Shown here one piece after another: positions 47,263 through 55,427 of a stretch of 61,322 nucleotides of DNA (position 1 is the stretch's first letter; each line of letters starts with the position of its first letter). The position numbers and the translations under genes are program-made. The notes beneath the pieces were generated by a model that had not been told where the DNA came from, ran no database searches, and saw nothing but the letters and a program-made list of their open reading frames with translations. The stretch comes from Alphaproteobacteria bacterium (GTDB lineage Bacteria > Pseudomonadota > Alphaproteobacteria > Kiloniellales > DSM-21159), in contig JAUILQ010000029.1 of NCBI GenBank assembly GCA_030433005.1, forward strand, positions 1 through 61,322, written 5' to 3'.

Positions 47263-47478
47263 CCTTCTCTCCTCCCTGTCGACGTGCCGGCCGCCCTCAG
47301 GCGAGGGCGCCGTTCCTCCCGGCACCGTGAAGCGGCTCCGCGTGCCGGTTCGAACCGAAGGCCTGAACGCCCCCTCTTGGCCGCCGGACCTTCCCCAAAT
47401 CCGGCGCGGCCGTAGTTTGTCGCAAGCGGCTGCCCGAGTCCAAGCAAGAGTCGGTTGCGGACCCGGGGACGGCGCCCA

Positions 47479-47530
47479 GCCGCCGCTTCGTGCCGCCGCT
47501 TCGGGCCGTCGCTTCGGGCCGTCGCTTCCT
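47479..47530. repeat. 13-base tandem repeat, four copies (GCCGYCGCTTCGG type)
   Basis: Four consecutive 13-base units, GCCGCCGCTTCGT, GCCGCCGCTTCGG, GCCGTCGCTTCGG and GCCGTCGCTTCCT, run without interruption. Thirteen is not a multiple of three, which argues against coding. The CGCTTCGG core recurs in inverted form near 47824-47855. Confidence 0.85.
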
Positions 47531-47717
47531 GGCAGCGCTTCCCGCCGGCCTGTCGCCGTCCGCCCCTTGCGGCCTGCCGAGCCGCCGCGCCCGGACGACA
47601 GCGCGGTGCGGTCGTGGCTTAACGATGCCGGCCCGCCGCTTCAAGCCCGAAGTGCCGGCCGCTCGCTCGGCCGCCCGTTCCGAAGGCAGGAAAAGACAGG
47701 GAGACGAGACGGGACCG

Positions 47718-47743
47718 GCCAGACGGGCCAGCCAGACGGGCCC
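47718..47743. repeat. 13-base tandem repeat, two copies (GCCAGACGGGCCM)
   Basis: GCCAGACGGGCCA is followed directly by GCCAGACGGGCCC. It has the same period as the repeats on either side of it in this spacer but an unrelated sequence. Confidence 0.75.
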
Positions 47744-47823
47744 AAGGGAAGGGCTGCGGGACTCGTGGTAGGGGACCTGGGGGGAGGAATTGCCGGGCAG
47801 GCGGTGGAAGCCCGGGAGCCTTC

Positions 47824-47855
47824 GGCCCGAAGCGGCGCCGGCCCGAAGCGGCGCT
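47824..47855. repeat. 16-base tandem repeat, two copies (GGCCCGAAGCGGCGCY)
   Basis: GGCCCGAAGCGGCGCC is followed by GGCCCGAAGCGGCGCT. The GGCCCGAAGC core is the reverse complement of the GCTTCGGGCC seen in the 13-base repeat at 47479-47530, so the two blocks could pair in an RNA. Confidence 0.75.
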
Positions 47856-47871
47856 TGCCTGACGCACCGCT

Positions 47872-47907
47872 GGGGCCCACCGGCCGGCACGCTCTCCGGT
47901 GGGCCCC
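47872..47907. terminator. Strong 12-base perfect hairpin in the spacer
   Basis: GGGGCCCACCGG and CCGGTGGGCCCC pair perfectly around a 12-base loop. No T-run follows on either strand. It may be a terminator, an RNA-stabilising structure or part of a structured untranslated region upstream of the peptidase gene. Confidence 0.45.
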
Positions 47908-48123
47908 TGGGTGCGCCTGCGCCGCGTTGGGGGGCGCTGCACAGGCCTCGGAAACTCGTTCGTCCGCGGGGCGCCGGAAGCCGGACCTCTGTGGAGGCCC
48001 TCCTTTGCCGTGCCGGCACGCCACCGTGGCGCGTTGTTTTCCGTCGTGCGGCCGGACGCTCGACCTCTTCCGTCCGAGCGACTGAGCCCCCCGAACGCCC
48101 GGCCGGCACGACCACGACGAATG

Positions 48124-48143
48124 CTGCCACAAGAGGCAGTTTT
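48124..48143 (+). terminator. Small T-tailed hairpin on the plus strand
   Basis: CTGCC and GGCAG form a 5-base stem around a 6-base loop, followed by TTTT. It has the form of a weak intrinsic terminator for plus-strand transcription, although no plus-strand gene precedes it. Confidence 0.3.
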
Positions 48144-48219
48144 CGTCGAGTCTTTATTTACGCTATTGCCCCCGTCCCGCTGAACCCTGGTCGTATTATT
48201 TCAGTCTATTCTTGTTCCG

Positions 48220-48242
48220 AAAAAGGCTCCGAAGTGGCCTTT
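48220..48242 (-). terminator. Intrinsic terminator downstream of ileS
   Basis: Read on the minus strand, AAAGGC and GCCTTT form a stem around a 9-base loop, continuing into a run of five T. It sits about 280 bases past the ileS stop in the only AT-rich segment of the spacer. The reverse strand also ends in TTT, so it may act both ways. Confidence 0.5.
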
Positions 48243-48372
48243 ACTAGACACGAAAATGGCGACAATGCGTCGCGGCGCTGGTCGGAAACTAGGTGGAAAT
48301 TGCGCGCAAGCACTCGTCTGGCGAGCATTCGCCTGCGCCGGAGGCCTGCCCCGGCTTGCCGGGCGGCCCCGA

Positions 48373-48424
48373 GGCGAGTGCCCGGGGCGAGTGCCGGGGG
48401 CGAGTGCCCGAGGCGAGTGCCGGG
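48373..48424. repeat. 13-base tandem repeat, four copies (GGCGAGTGCCSGR)
   Basis: GGCGAGTGCCCGG, GGCGAGTGCCGGG, GGCGAGTGCCCGA and GGCGAGTGCCGGG follow one another exactly. It lies about 95 bases after the ileS stop (minus strand). Period and copy number match the block at 47479-47530 although the sequence differs. Confidence 0.85.
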
Positions 48425-48519
48425 GCAGCGGGGCAGAACGGCCGAGGCTCTGTGCCCGGTCCTGTCGAGGCCGGAGTGCCGACCGTCAGGAATCGGAGGC
48501 CGGCGGGGCCGGCCCGGCG

Positions 48520-51500
48520 TCACGCGGCGGACTTCTCCACCGAGACCTCGACGGTCCGGCCTTCGAGCTTGTGGGGCATGACGAAGCCGGCCAGGGGGCC
48601 GCCGTTGAGCGTCAGCTCGACGGCCAGCGTCTCGCGCCGCACCTGCTCGCCGTGCTCGCCGACCGCGGCGGCGATCTCCTCCGGAAGCGCCGCGGCCAGC
48701 CGGATCCGGTCGGTGACCGCAAGCCCGGCCTCCTTGCGGGTCTGCTGAACCATGCGCACGAAGTCGCGGGCCCAGCCCTCGCGCTTCAGCTCGTCGTAGA
48801 CGCGGGTGTCGAGCACCGCGACGCCGACGCCGCCGTCGAAGGGCTCGGAGTCCAGGCCTTCGCCGGTGACGACGCGCAACGAGAAGTCGCCGGGCTCGAG
48901 CGCGATGCCGGCGATCGCGATCGTGCCGCCCTCGCCCGCCGTCCAGTCGCCGGAGCGGGCGGCGGCCATGACCTCCTTCATCTTGCCGCCGATGCGGCGG
49001 CCGATCTGCGGGTTGACCTTCAGCTCCTGGCGGCCCATCGCCGAGGGATCGTCGGAGAAGGCGACCTCCTTGACGTTGACCTCGTCGGCGATGACCGCCC
49101 GGTAGGGCTCCAGGCGGGCGGCGTCCGGATGCGCCACGGTCAGGCGCTTCAGCGGCAGGCGCGTGCGCAGCGACTTGCCTTCGCGCAGGGCCATCACGGC
49201 GGCGCAGATCTCGCGCACCCGGTCCATCTCGGCGACCAGCCCGCGCTCGGCCGGCAGGGTCCCGGCGTCGGGCCAGTCGGCCAGGTGCACGGAGTCGGCG
49301 CCGGTCAGGTTGCGGTAGATGCGCTCGGTGACGAACGGCAGCAGCGGTGCCATCGCCCGGCAGAAGGTGGTGAGCGCCGTGTAGAGCGTGTCGTAGGCGT
49401 CGCGCTTGGCGCCCGCCGCGGACGCCTCCGCGGCGCCGCCCTCCTCCTCGCGCCAGAAGCGCGCGCGCGAGCGCCGGATGTACCAGTTGTTGAGCGCGTC
49501 GATGTAGCCCGGGACGACGGCATAGGCGCCGGGCAGGTCGTTGACCTCCAGGCGGTCCTGCAGCTTCTCGACCAGCTCGCGGGTCTTGGCCAGGATGTAG
49601 CGGTCGAGCAGGCCCTTCTGATCGCTGCGCTCGCGCGCCTCGACGCCGTCGATGTTGGCGTAGAGCGTGAAGAAGTAATAGGCGTTCCAGATCGGGATGA
49701 TCGCCTGGCGCAGGGCCTGCGCGATGCCGCGGCCGTCCTTGGGCATCGCCAGGTCGCCGCCGACCATCAGCGGCGAGGAGACCATGTACCAGCGCAGCGC
49801 GTCGGCCCCGTAGGTCTCGAAGACCTCGGTGGGGTCCGGGTAGTTCATCAGACGCTTCGAGAGCTTCTGCTTGTTCTCGTCGAGCACCACGCCGTGGCAG
49901 ACGCAGGCGCGGAAAGGCGCGCGGTCGAACAGCGCCGTCGAGAGCACCATCAGGGTGTAGAACCAGCCGCGCGTCTGCGCCACGTACTCGACGATGAAAT
50001 CGGCCGGGAAATTCGCCTCGAAGCGCTCCTTGTTCTCGAAGGGATAGTGCAGCTGGGCGAAGGGCATCGAGCCGGAATCGAACCAGACGTCGAGCACCTC
50101 GGTGACCCGGCGCATGGTCGAGCGGCCGGTCGGGTCGTCGGGGTTCGGCCGGGTCAGCTCGTCGATCATCGGGCGGTGCAGGTCGTCGGGCCGCACGCCG
50201 AAGTCGCGCTCGATCTCGTCGAGGCTGCCGTAAACGTCGATGCGCGGATAACTCGGGTCGTCGCTCTTCCAGACCGGAATCGGGCAGCCCCAGAAGCGGT
50301 TGCGGCTGACGTTCCAGTCGCGTGCGTTCTCCAGCCAGTTGCCGAACAGGCCGTCGCGCACGTGCGCCGGCGTCCAGACGATCTCCTTGTTGAGCTCGAC
50401 CATGCGGTCGCGGAAGGCAGAGACCTTCACGTACCAGGCGTTGATCGCCTTGTAGATCAGCGGCGTGTCGGTGCGCCAGCAGTGCGGGTAGTTGTGCAGG
50501 TAGGTCTCGTGACGGACGACGACACCGCGCGCCTTGAGGTCGCGGATGATGTCCTTGTTGGCCTCGATGACGTTCTGGCCCTGGTAGTTCGGGACCTCGG
50601 CGGTGAAGTTGCCGGCCTCGTCGACCGGCACGACCAGCGGAATGTCGTTGGCCTTGCCGAGCTCCAGGTCGTCCTCGCCGAAGCCGGGCGCGATGTGCAC
50701 GCAGCCGGTGCCCTCGGCGACGTCGACGAAGTCGGCGGCGAGCACGACGAAGGCGTTGGCGGTGTTCTTGAAGTAGGGGAACAGCGGCTCGTAGCGGCGA
50801 CCGGCGAGCTCGCCGCCTTTGACCGTCGCGACCCGCGCCCAGTCGCCCAGCTCCTTGGCGTAGCGCTCCAGCGCCGCCTCGCCAAGGATCAGGCGCTCGC
50901 CGTCCTTCTCGACCACCGCGTAGTCGAGCTCGGGCCCGACCGCCAGGGCCAGGTTCGACGGCAGGGTCCAGGGCGTCGTCGTCCAGGCCAGCAGGCGCGT
51001 CGGCACGCCGCCGTCTCCTTCCGCCGGCTCCAGCAGGAAGCCGACGGTGAGCGCCGGATCCTGGCGCTCGCGGTAGGAGTTGTCGAGCCGGGTCTCGAAG
51101 TTCGAGAGCGGCGTCTGCACCGCCCAGCTGTAGGGCACGACCCGGTAGCCCTCGTAGACCCAGCCCTTGTCGAAGAGCTGCTTGAAGCCCCAGATCACGC
51201 TCTCCATGAACGACAGGTTCATGGTCTTGTAGTCGTTCTCGAAGTCGACCCAGCGGCCCTCGCGGGTGACGTAGTCGCGCCACTCCTCCGTGAAGCGCAT
51301 GACCGAGACGCGGCAGTGCGCGTTGAACTCGGCGATGCCGTACTTGAGGATCTCCTGGCGCCCGGAGATGCCGAGCTCCTTCTCGGCCGTCAGCTCGGCG
51401 GGCAGGCCGTGGCAGTCCCAGCCGAAGCGGCGCTCGACGCGGCGGCCGCGCATGGTGCGGTAGCGCGGCACGATGTCCTTGACGAAGCCGGTGACCAGGT

Positions 51501-51711
51501 GGCCGTAGTGCGGCAGGCCGTTGGCGAAGGGCGGGCCGTCGTAGAAGACGAACTCGTTGCTCTCGCCGCCGATCTTCGCCGGACGCTCCTCGACCGAGCG
51601 CTCGAAGATCCTCTCCCGCTCCCAGTACGCCAGGATCTCCTTCTCGATCGCCGGGAAGCTCGGATTGGGTTCGACTTCGGGATAAGGCGTCGCAGCGCCG
51701 TCGTCGCGCAT
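48520..51711 (-). CDS. ileS: Isoleucyl-tRNA synthetase, type-2 (eukaryote-like)
   Basis: 1063 residues from the ATG at 51711, larger than the usual bacterial type 1 (about 930-960). The HIGH-type motif is FANGLPHYGHLVTGF, with canonical H-x-G-H. SVMRFTEEWRDYVTREGRWVD and FDSGSMPFAQLHYPFENKE are typical of the type-2 branch shared with eukaryotes. The KMSKS-type motif is NKQKLSKRLMNYPDPTEVFE. CP1 editing, anticodon-binding and C-terminal regions are complete. Type-2 enzymes are known for low sensitivity to mupirocin. A tRNA-Ile gene lies divergently 160 bases away. The classification is by sequence feel and needs alignment. Confidence 0.92.
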   Translation of the reverse strand: MRDDGAATPYPEVEPNPSFPAIEKEILAYWERERIFERSVEERPAKIGGESNEFVFYDGPPFANGLPHYGHLVTGFVKDIVPRYRTMRGRRVERRFGWDCHGLPAELTAEKELGISGRQEILKYGIAEFNAHCRVSVMRFTEEWRDYVTREGRWVDFENDYKTMNLSFMESVIWGFKQLFDKGWVYEGYRVVPYSWAVQTPLSNFETRLDNSYRERQDPALTVGFLLEPAEGDGGVPTRLLAWTTTPWTLPSNLALAVGPELDYAVVEKDGERLILGEAALERYAKELGDWARVATVKGGELAGRRYEPLFPYFKNTANAFVVLAADFVDVAEGTGCVHIAPGFGEDDLELGKANDIPLVVPVDEAGNFTAEVPNYQGQNVIEANKDIIRDLKARGVVVRHETYLHNYPHCWRTDTPLIYKAINAWYVKVSAFRDRMVELNKEIVWTPAHVRDGLFGNWLENARDWNVSRNRFWGCPIPVWKSDDPSYPRIDVYGSLDEIERDFGVRPDDLHRPMIDELTRPNPDDPTGRSTMRRVTEVLDVWFDSGSMPFAQLHYPFENKERFEANFPADFIVEYVAQTRGWFYTLMVLSTALFDRAPFRACVCHGVVLDENKQKLSKRLMNYPDPTEVFETYGADALRWYMVSSPLMVGGDLAMPKDGRGIAQALRQAIIPIWNAYYFFTLYANIDGVEARERSDQKGLLDRYILAKTRELVEKLQDRLEVNDLPGAYAVVPGYIDALNNWYIRRSRARFWREEEGGAAEASAAGAKRDAYDTLYTALTTFCRAMAPLLPFVTERIYRNLTGADSVHLADWPDAGTLPAERGLVAEMDRVREICAAVMALREGKSLRTRLPLKRLTVAHPDAARLEPYRAVIADEVNVKEVAFSDDPSAMGRQELKVNPQIGRRIGGKMKEVMAAARSGDWTAGEGGTIAIAGIALEPGDFSLRVVTGEGLDSEPFDGGVGVAVLDTRVYDELKREGWARDFVRMVQQTRKEAGLAVTDRIRLAAALPEEIAAAVGEHGEQVRRETLAVELTLNGGPLAGFVMPHKLEGRTVEVSVEKSAA

Positions 51712-51826
51712 CGCTCGGGCTCGTCTCTTCGGGTGGGTGGGGCCAGTGCGGCGACACATAGCGCCGGCCTCGCCGGCTTGTCCAGCCGGGCCGGGACACG
51801 GGCCCCGCGGCGGCGGCGCGCAAGGC

Positions 51827-51857
51827 TTGACAAGCGCCGGGCCCGACCGCTTATAAA
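51827..51857 (+). promoter_or_regulatory. Promoter of tRNA-Ile
   Basis: TTGACA (51827-51832) is a consensus -35 box and TATAAA (51852-51857) a good -10 box, 19 bases apart (18 if TTATAA is used). A GC-rich GCGCTCCC follows where the discriminator should be, as at stringently controlled stable-RNA promoters. The tRNA begins 15 bases after the -10 box. Confidence 0.7.
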
Positions 51858-51871
51858 GCGCTCCCGATCGG

Positions 51872-51948
51872 GGGCCCGTAGCTCAGTTGGTTAGAGCGCT
51901 CGCCTGATAAGCGGGAGGTCGGTAGTTCAAGTCTACCCGGGCCCACCA
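51872..51948 (+). tRNA. tRNA-Ile (anticodon GAU)
   Basis: 77 bases fold into a full cloverleaf: acceptor GGGCCCG with CGGGCCC, D stem GCTC with GAGC, anticodon loop CTGATAA with GAT at 51906-51908, T stem GGTAG with CTACC, discriminator A and encoded CCA. It is isolated, not inside an rRNA operon where this isoacceptor is usually found, and stands divergent to ileS. No clear terminator follows within the next 230 bases, which hold no gene. Confidence 0.96.
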
Positions 51949-52178
51949 TCGCTTCCCCGCCCAACCGTCCTACGACACCGACCGCGCGGCAGCCGCCGCG
52001 AGCCCGCGCCGCCGCGAGCCGGGCCGGTCAGTCCGTCGGTTTTTAACCATCTGTTCAGCACGGCGGCGCGATAGAATGCGCCCGGCAGGGACGTCGTGCC
52101 TGCCCGACCGGCCGTCGTGCACCGCGGGCAGAGGCGAACGCCGGGCAACCGGACGGCTCTGCTTCAAGGGGGGGCGCG

Positions 52179-53222
52179 ATGCGAGGGTCCAGGATCATCT
52201 CCGGCCTGCTGGCCATCGGGGCGAGCCTGGCGTGCAGCGCGGCCCCGGTCACCGTCGCCGCGCAGACGCCGGCCGCAAGCCCGACGCTCGGGCGCATCGC
52301 CGACGAGGGCCTGCTGCGCTGCGGTGTCGTGCGGGCCGGCCCCGGCGTCTCCGAGACCGACGCCGCCGGCATCTGGCGCGGCTTCTTTCCGGACTACTGC
52401 CGCGTCGTCGCCGCCGCCGTGCTGGGCGACGCCGAAGCCGTAGAGTTCGTAGAGGTCAGCTATACCGTGCGTTTCGAGGCGCTGAACGAAGGCGCCTTCG
52501 ACCTGCTGATGGCCAACACCACCTGGACCGTCAGCCGCGACACCGAGCTCGGGCTCGCCTTCACGGCGCCGATCTACTACGACGGTCAGGGGTTCATGGC
52601 GAACCGCTCGCTCGGCGCCACGCGGCTGGACGAGGTCGGCAAGGCCACGGTCTGCGTCAACAACAACACGACGACCATCCAGAACCTGCGAGACCTCATC
52701 GCCTCGCGCGGTCTCGAGCTCGAGATTCTCGGGTTCGATTCCACCGAGGTCGCCTACGATTCCTTCTTCGCGCGCGACTGCGACATCCTGACTCAGGACC
52801 GCAGCGCCCTGGTGGCGGTGCGACTCAGCCGCTCGCCGAACCCGGACGACTACATCCTGTTTTCCGACGTCGTCTCCAAGGAGCCGCTTGGACCGGCGCT
52901 GCGCAACGATGACGAGGACTGGTTCGACGTCGTGCAGTGGGCGGTCTTCGCCACCCTGATCGCGGAGGAGCACGGCCTGCGCTCCGGCAACCTCTCCGAC
53001 CACCTGGACAGCGACAACCCGGAGATCCGCCGGCTGCTCGGGGTGGAGCCCGGGGTCGGCGCCTCGCTGGGGCTGCCGGCCGACTGGGCGCTGCAGGTCG
53101 TCTCGCAGGTCGGCAGCTATGCCGAGATCTTCGAGCGCAACCTCGGCGCCCTCGGACTCGACCGCGGACTCAACAAGCTGTGGAGCGACGGCGGGCTGCA
53201 CTATGCTCCGCCGCTTCGCTGA
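52179..53222 (+). CDS. Periplasmic amino-acid-binding protein (AapJ-like), no permease nearby
   Basis: 347 residues. A signal peptide (MRGSRIISGLLAIGASLACS; cleavage near VAAQT) precedes a two-lobe binding fold of the general amino-acid (AapJ) group: GLLRCGVVRAGPGVSE near 43, DLLMANTTWTVSRDTELGL near 109, NNNTTTIQNLRDLIASRG near 162 and a C-terminal FERNLGALGLDRGLNKLW. No ABC permease or ATPase gene adjoins. A sensor kinase gene begins 33 bases later, so this protein may serve as a ligand sensor that docks on the kinase rather than as a transporter part (inference). Confidence 0.85.
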   Translation: MRGSRIISGLLAIGASLACSAAPVTVAAQTPAASPTLGRIADEGLLRCGVVRAGPGVSETDAAGIWRGFFPDYCRVVAAAVLGDAEAVEFVEVSYTVRFEALNEGAFDLLMANTTWTVSRDTELGLAFTAPIYYDGQGFMANRSLGATRLDEVGKATVCVNNNTTTIQNLRDLIASRGLELEILGFDSTEVAYDSFFARDCDILTQDRSALVAVRLSRSPNPDDYILFSDVVSKEPLGPALRNDDEDWFDVVQWAVFATLIAEEHGLRSGNLSDHLDSDNPEIRRLLGVEPGVGASLGLPADWALQVVSQVGSYAEIFERNLGALGLDRGLNKLWSDGGLHYAPPLR

Positions 53223-53255
53223 CGCGGCGGGGTAGCAGGGCCGGGGATCGGGGAC

Positions 53256-55262
53256 GTGCGCTGGAATCTGATATCGGTTCGGCTCGTTCTCGCCATCGCC
53301 CTGTTCGGGCTGGTCGCCTGCGGCGGCACGCTGATCGCCCTGGTCTCGTTCCAGACCCTCAGCCAGGGCTACGGCCGGCTCGCCGGCCAGTCCGTCCCGC
53401 AGCTGATCGCCGCCTCCCGGCTCGGCCAGATCTCCCAGGCGATCGCCTCCACGGCGCCCTCGCTGGCGGCCGTCGAGTCCGAGTACGTGCGCCGCTCCGT
53501 GCGCAACCAGATCGACGACCAGGTGCACGTGATCGACGAGCTGCTGGCCAGCCTGATCGCCACCGGAACCGGCGACGCCAGCGAGGGCCGCGACCTGATC
53601 TCGCAGGTCCGCGAGAGCCGGGCCGAGCTGATCGACAACCTCCAGCAGCTGGACCGCACCGTGACCGAGCGGCTGCGTGCGGAAGCCCGCGTCTCCGCCG
53701 CGCTGCGCACCGCGCGGCGTCTCGGCGACCAGGTGGTCGCGGCGCACGGCGAGCTGAACCGGCTCGGCGGCAGCCTTTCGGGCGAGGACGGACGGCCGCT
53801 GCGGGACGACGTCGAGGGCTGGCTCGCCGCGACCGAGGAGCTGCTGCTCGACATGCTCGCCCTGCCGGCGGTCGACAACATCGCGATCGTGCGCCGTCTC
53901 GAAGCGCGCGCCGAGGAGGCAATCGCCGAGGCCGCCCGCGCCCGCGAGCGGCTGGCCCCGGTCGAGCCGCTCGACCGGGTCATCGCGCCGATCGACCGGG
54001 TGATGGCGGAGCTCTCGGCGCCCGGCAGGGGCCTCTATGCGGTCAAGACGCGCGAGCTCGTGGCGACGCGCACCCAGGCCGGCCTGATCAACCGCAACAA
54101 GTTCCTCGCCAGCAAGTTCGTCGGGTCGACGGCGGACTACATCGTCTGGCTGCGCGAGGACATCGCCGGCCGTAGCGCCGCCTTCCAGAAGGTCGGCCGC
54201 GAGACCACCGTCATGCTCATCGGCCTGACGCTGCTGACCATCGCCACGGTCGTCTTCTTCGCCGTCTTCGTGCGCCGCGGCGTGCTGCTGCGTCTCAAGG
54301 CACTGCGCATCGGCCTGCGCGACCAGGTCGAAGGCCGCCAGGGCAGCGAGATCCCCACCGTCGGCAACGACGAGATCGCCGAGATCGGCCGGGCCGCCGC
54401 CTACTTCGCGGCCTCCGCGGCCGAGCGCGAGGCGCGCCTGCGCGACGAGAAGGAGCGCGCGGAGCGTCTGGCCCGCGAGGCGGAAGCCGCGAACCGCGCC
54501 AAGTCGGCCTTCCTGGCGACGATGAGCCACGAGCTGCGCACCCCGCTGAACGCGATCATCGGCTTCTCCTACCTGCTGCGCAGCAACCGCCTGGACCGGA
54601 GCAAGACCGGCGAGTACGCCGCCGACATCCACGGCAGCGGAGAGCACCTGCTGGCGCTGATCAACGACCTGCTCGACTACTCGAAGATCGAGGCCGGCCA
54701 GCGCGAGCTGAGGATCGAGACGCTGGACGTCCGGCAGATCGCCCAGGACCTGCACAAGCTGCTGTCGATTCAGCTCGACAAGCGCCGCCTCTCGGTGAGC
54801 TACGACTTCCGCGATCTGCCCCTGGTGCGCGCCGACGAGGTCGCGCTGCGCCAGGTCCTGCTCAATCTGCTGTCGAATGCCGCGAAGTTCGCCTACGAGG
54901 GCGGCTGCATCGCGATCCGCGGCTACGACGCGGCGGCGGACAGCTACGTCATCGAGGTCGAGGACCGCGGCATCGGCATCGCGCCGGACCAGTTGACGCG
55001 GGTGCTGCAGCCCTTCCATCAGGCCAGCGACAGCTACACCCGCTCGACCGGCGGGACCGGCCTCGGACTGGCGATCGTCGACAGCCTGGTCGAGCTGCAC
55101 GGCGGGAGCGTCGAGGTCGAGAGCGAGAAGGACGTCGGAACGCTGGTGCGCGTCTCCTTTCCCCGGGCCGCCGCCTCCGAGCTGCCCGGTGCGGCGCAGG
55201 CGCCGGAAATCGAAGAGGTCGGGGCGGCGCCGCTGCCCGGCCGTGCCGTCGGCGGCACCTGA
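53256..55262 (+). CDS. TorS-like sensor histidine kinase
   Basis: 668 residues from a GTG at 53256. Membrane helices at about 7-28 and 316-338 enclose a roughly 285-residue helical periplasmic domain like that of TorS. A HAMP segment (about 340-395) leads to HisKA with His425 in TMSHELRTPLNAIIGFSYLL, then HATPase_c (N box LLNLLSNAAKFAYEG, G1 VEDRGIGIAP, G2 GGTGLGLAIV). There is no receiver or HPt domain, unlike TorS itself, and no response-regulator gene nearby. The upstream binding-protein gene is the likely input partner. Confidence 0.92.
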   Translation: MRWNLISVRLVLAIALFGLVACGGTLIALVSFQTLSQGYGRLAGQSVPQLIAASRLGQISQAIASTAPSLAAVESEYVRRSVRNQIDDQVHVIDELLASLIATGTGDASEGRDLISQVRESRAELIDNLQQLDRTVTERLRAEARVSAALRTARRLGDQVVAAHGELNRLGGSLSGEDGRPLRDDVEGWLAATEELLLDMLALPAVDNIAIVRRLEARAEEAIAEAARARERLAPVEPLDRVIAPIDRVMAELSAPGRGLYAVKTRELVATRTQAGLINRNKFLASKFVGSTADYIVWLREDIAGRSAAFQKVGRETTVMLIGLTLLTIATVVFFAVFVRRGVLLRLKALRIGLRDQVEGRQGSEIPTVGNDEIAEIGRAAAYFAASAAEREARLRDEKERAERLAREAEAANRAKSAFLATMSHELRTPLNAIIGFSYLLRSNRLDRSKTGEYAADIHGSGEHLLALINDLLDYSKIEAGQRELRIETLDVRQIAQDLHKLLSIQLDKRRLSVSYDFRDLPLVRADEVALRQVLLNLLSNAAKFAYEGGCIAIRGYDAAADSYVIEVEDRGIGIAPDQLTRVLQPFHQASDSYTRSTGGTGLGLAIVDSLVELHGGSVEVESEKDVGTLVRVSFPRAAASELPGAAQAPEIEEVGAAPLPGRAVGGT

Positions 55263-55427
55263 GCGCTTGTCGCCGGCGCGGCGGTCGGCAACTCTGGCGC
55301 CGCCTTGTCCGGCGTCCTGCCGTCGGGCGGCGCCGAGACCAGAAGGTGAGCGGAGGAACCCGCATGAGGGGCCCTCCGGTCCCGTGAATCGGCTCGAGCC
55401 GAACAGCGCCACCGGGAGTGTCTGTCG

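Larger units (their letters stand above)
47263..48519. other. 1.26-kb spacer with repeats and hairpins, no supported gene
   Basis: No open frame here looks like protein: all are Arg/Pro/Gly low-complexity. The stretch contains several tandem repeats with 13- or 16-base periods, which would break any reading frame, a 12-base perfect hairpin at 47872-47907 and an AT-rich segment (about 48130-48290) with two T-tailed hairpins. It lies between ileS and the M23 gene, both on the minus strand, so part of it must be ileS 3' and peptidase 5' sequence. A non-coding RNA on either strand is possible but unproven. Confidence 0.6.

Noticed and set aside
47297..48130. A 277-codon minus-strand frame in the ileS/peptidase spacer
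   Set aside because: It crosses 13-base tandem repeats, is Arg/Pro/Gly-rich, and shows no motif; the frame is open because of GC content.
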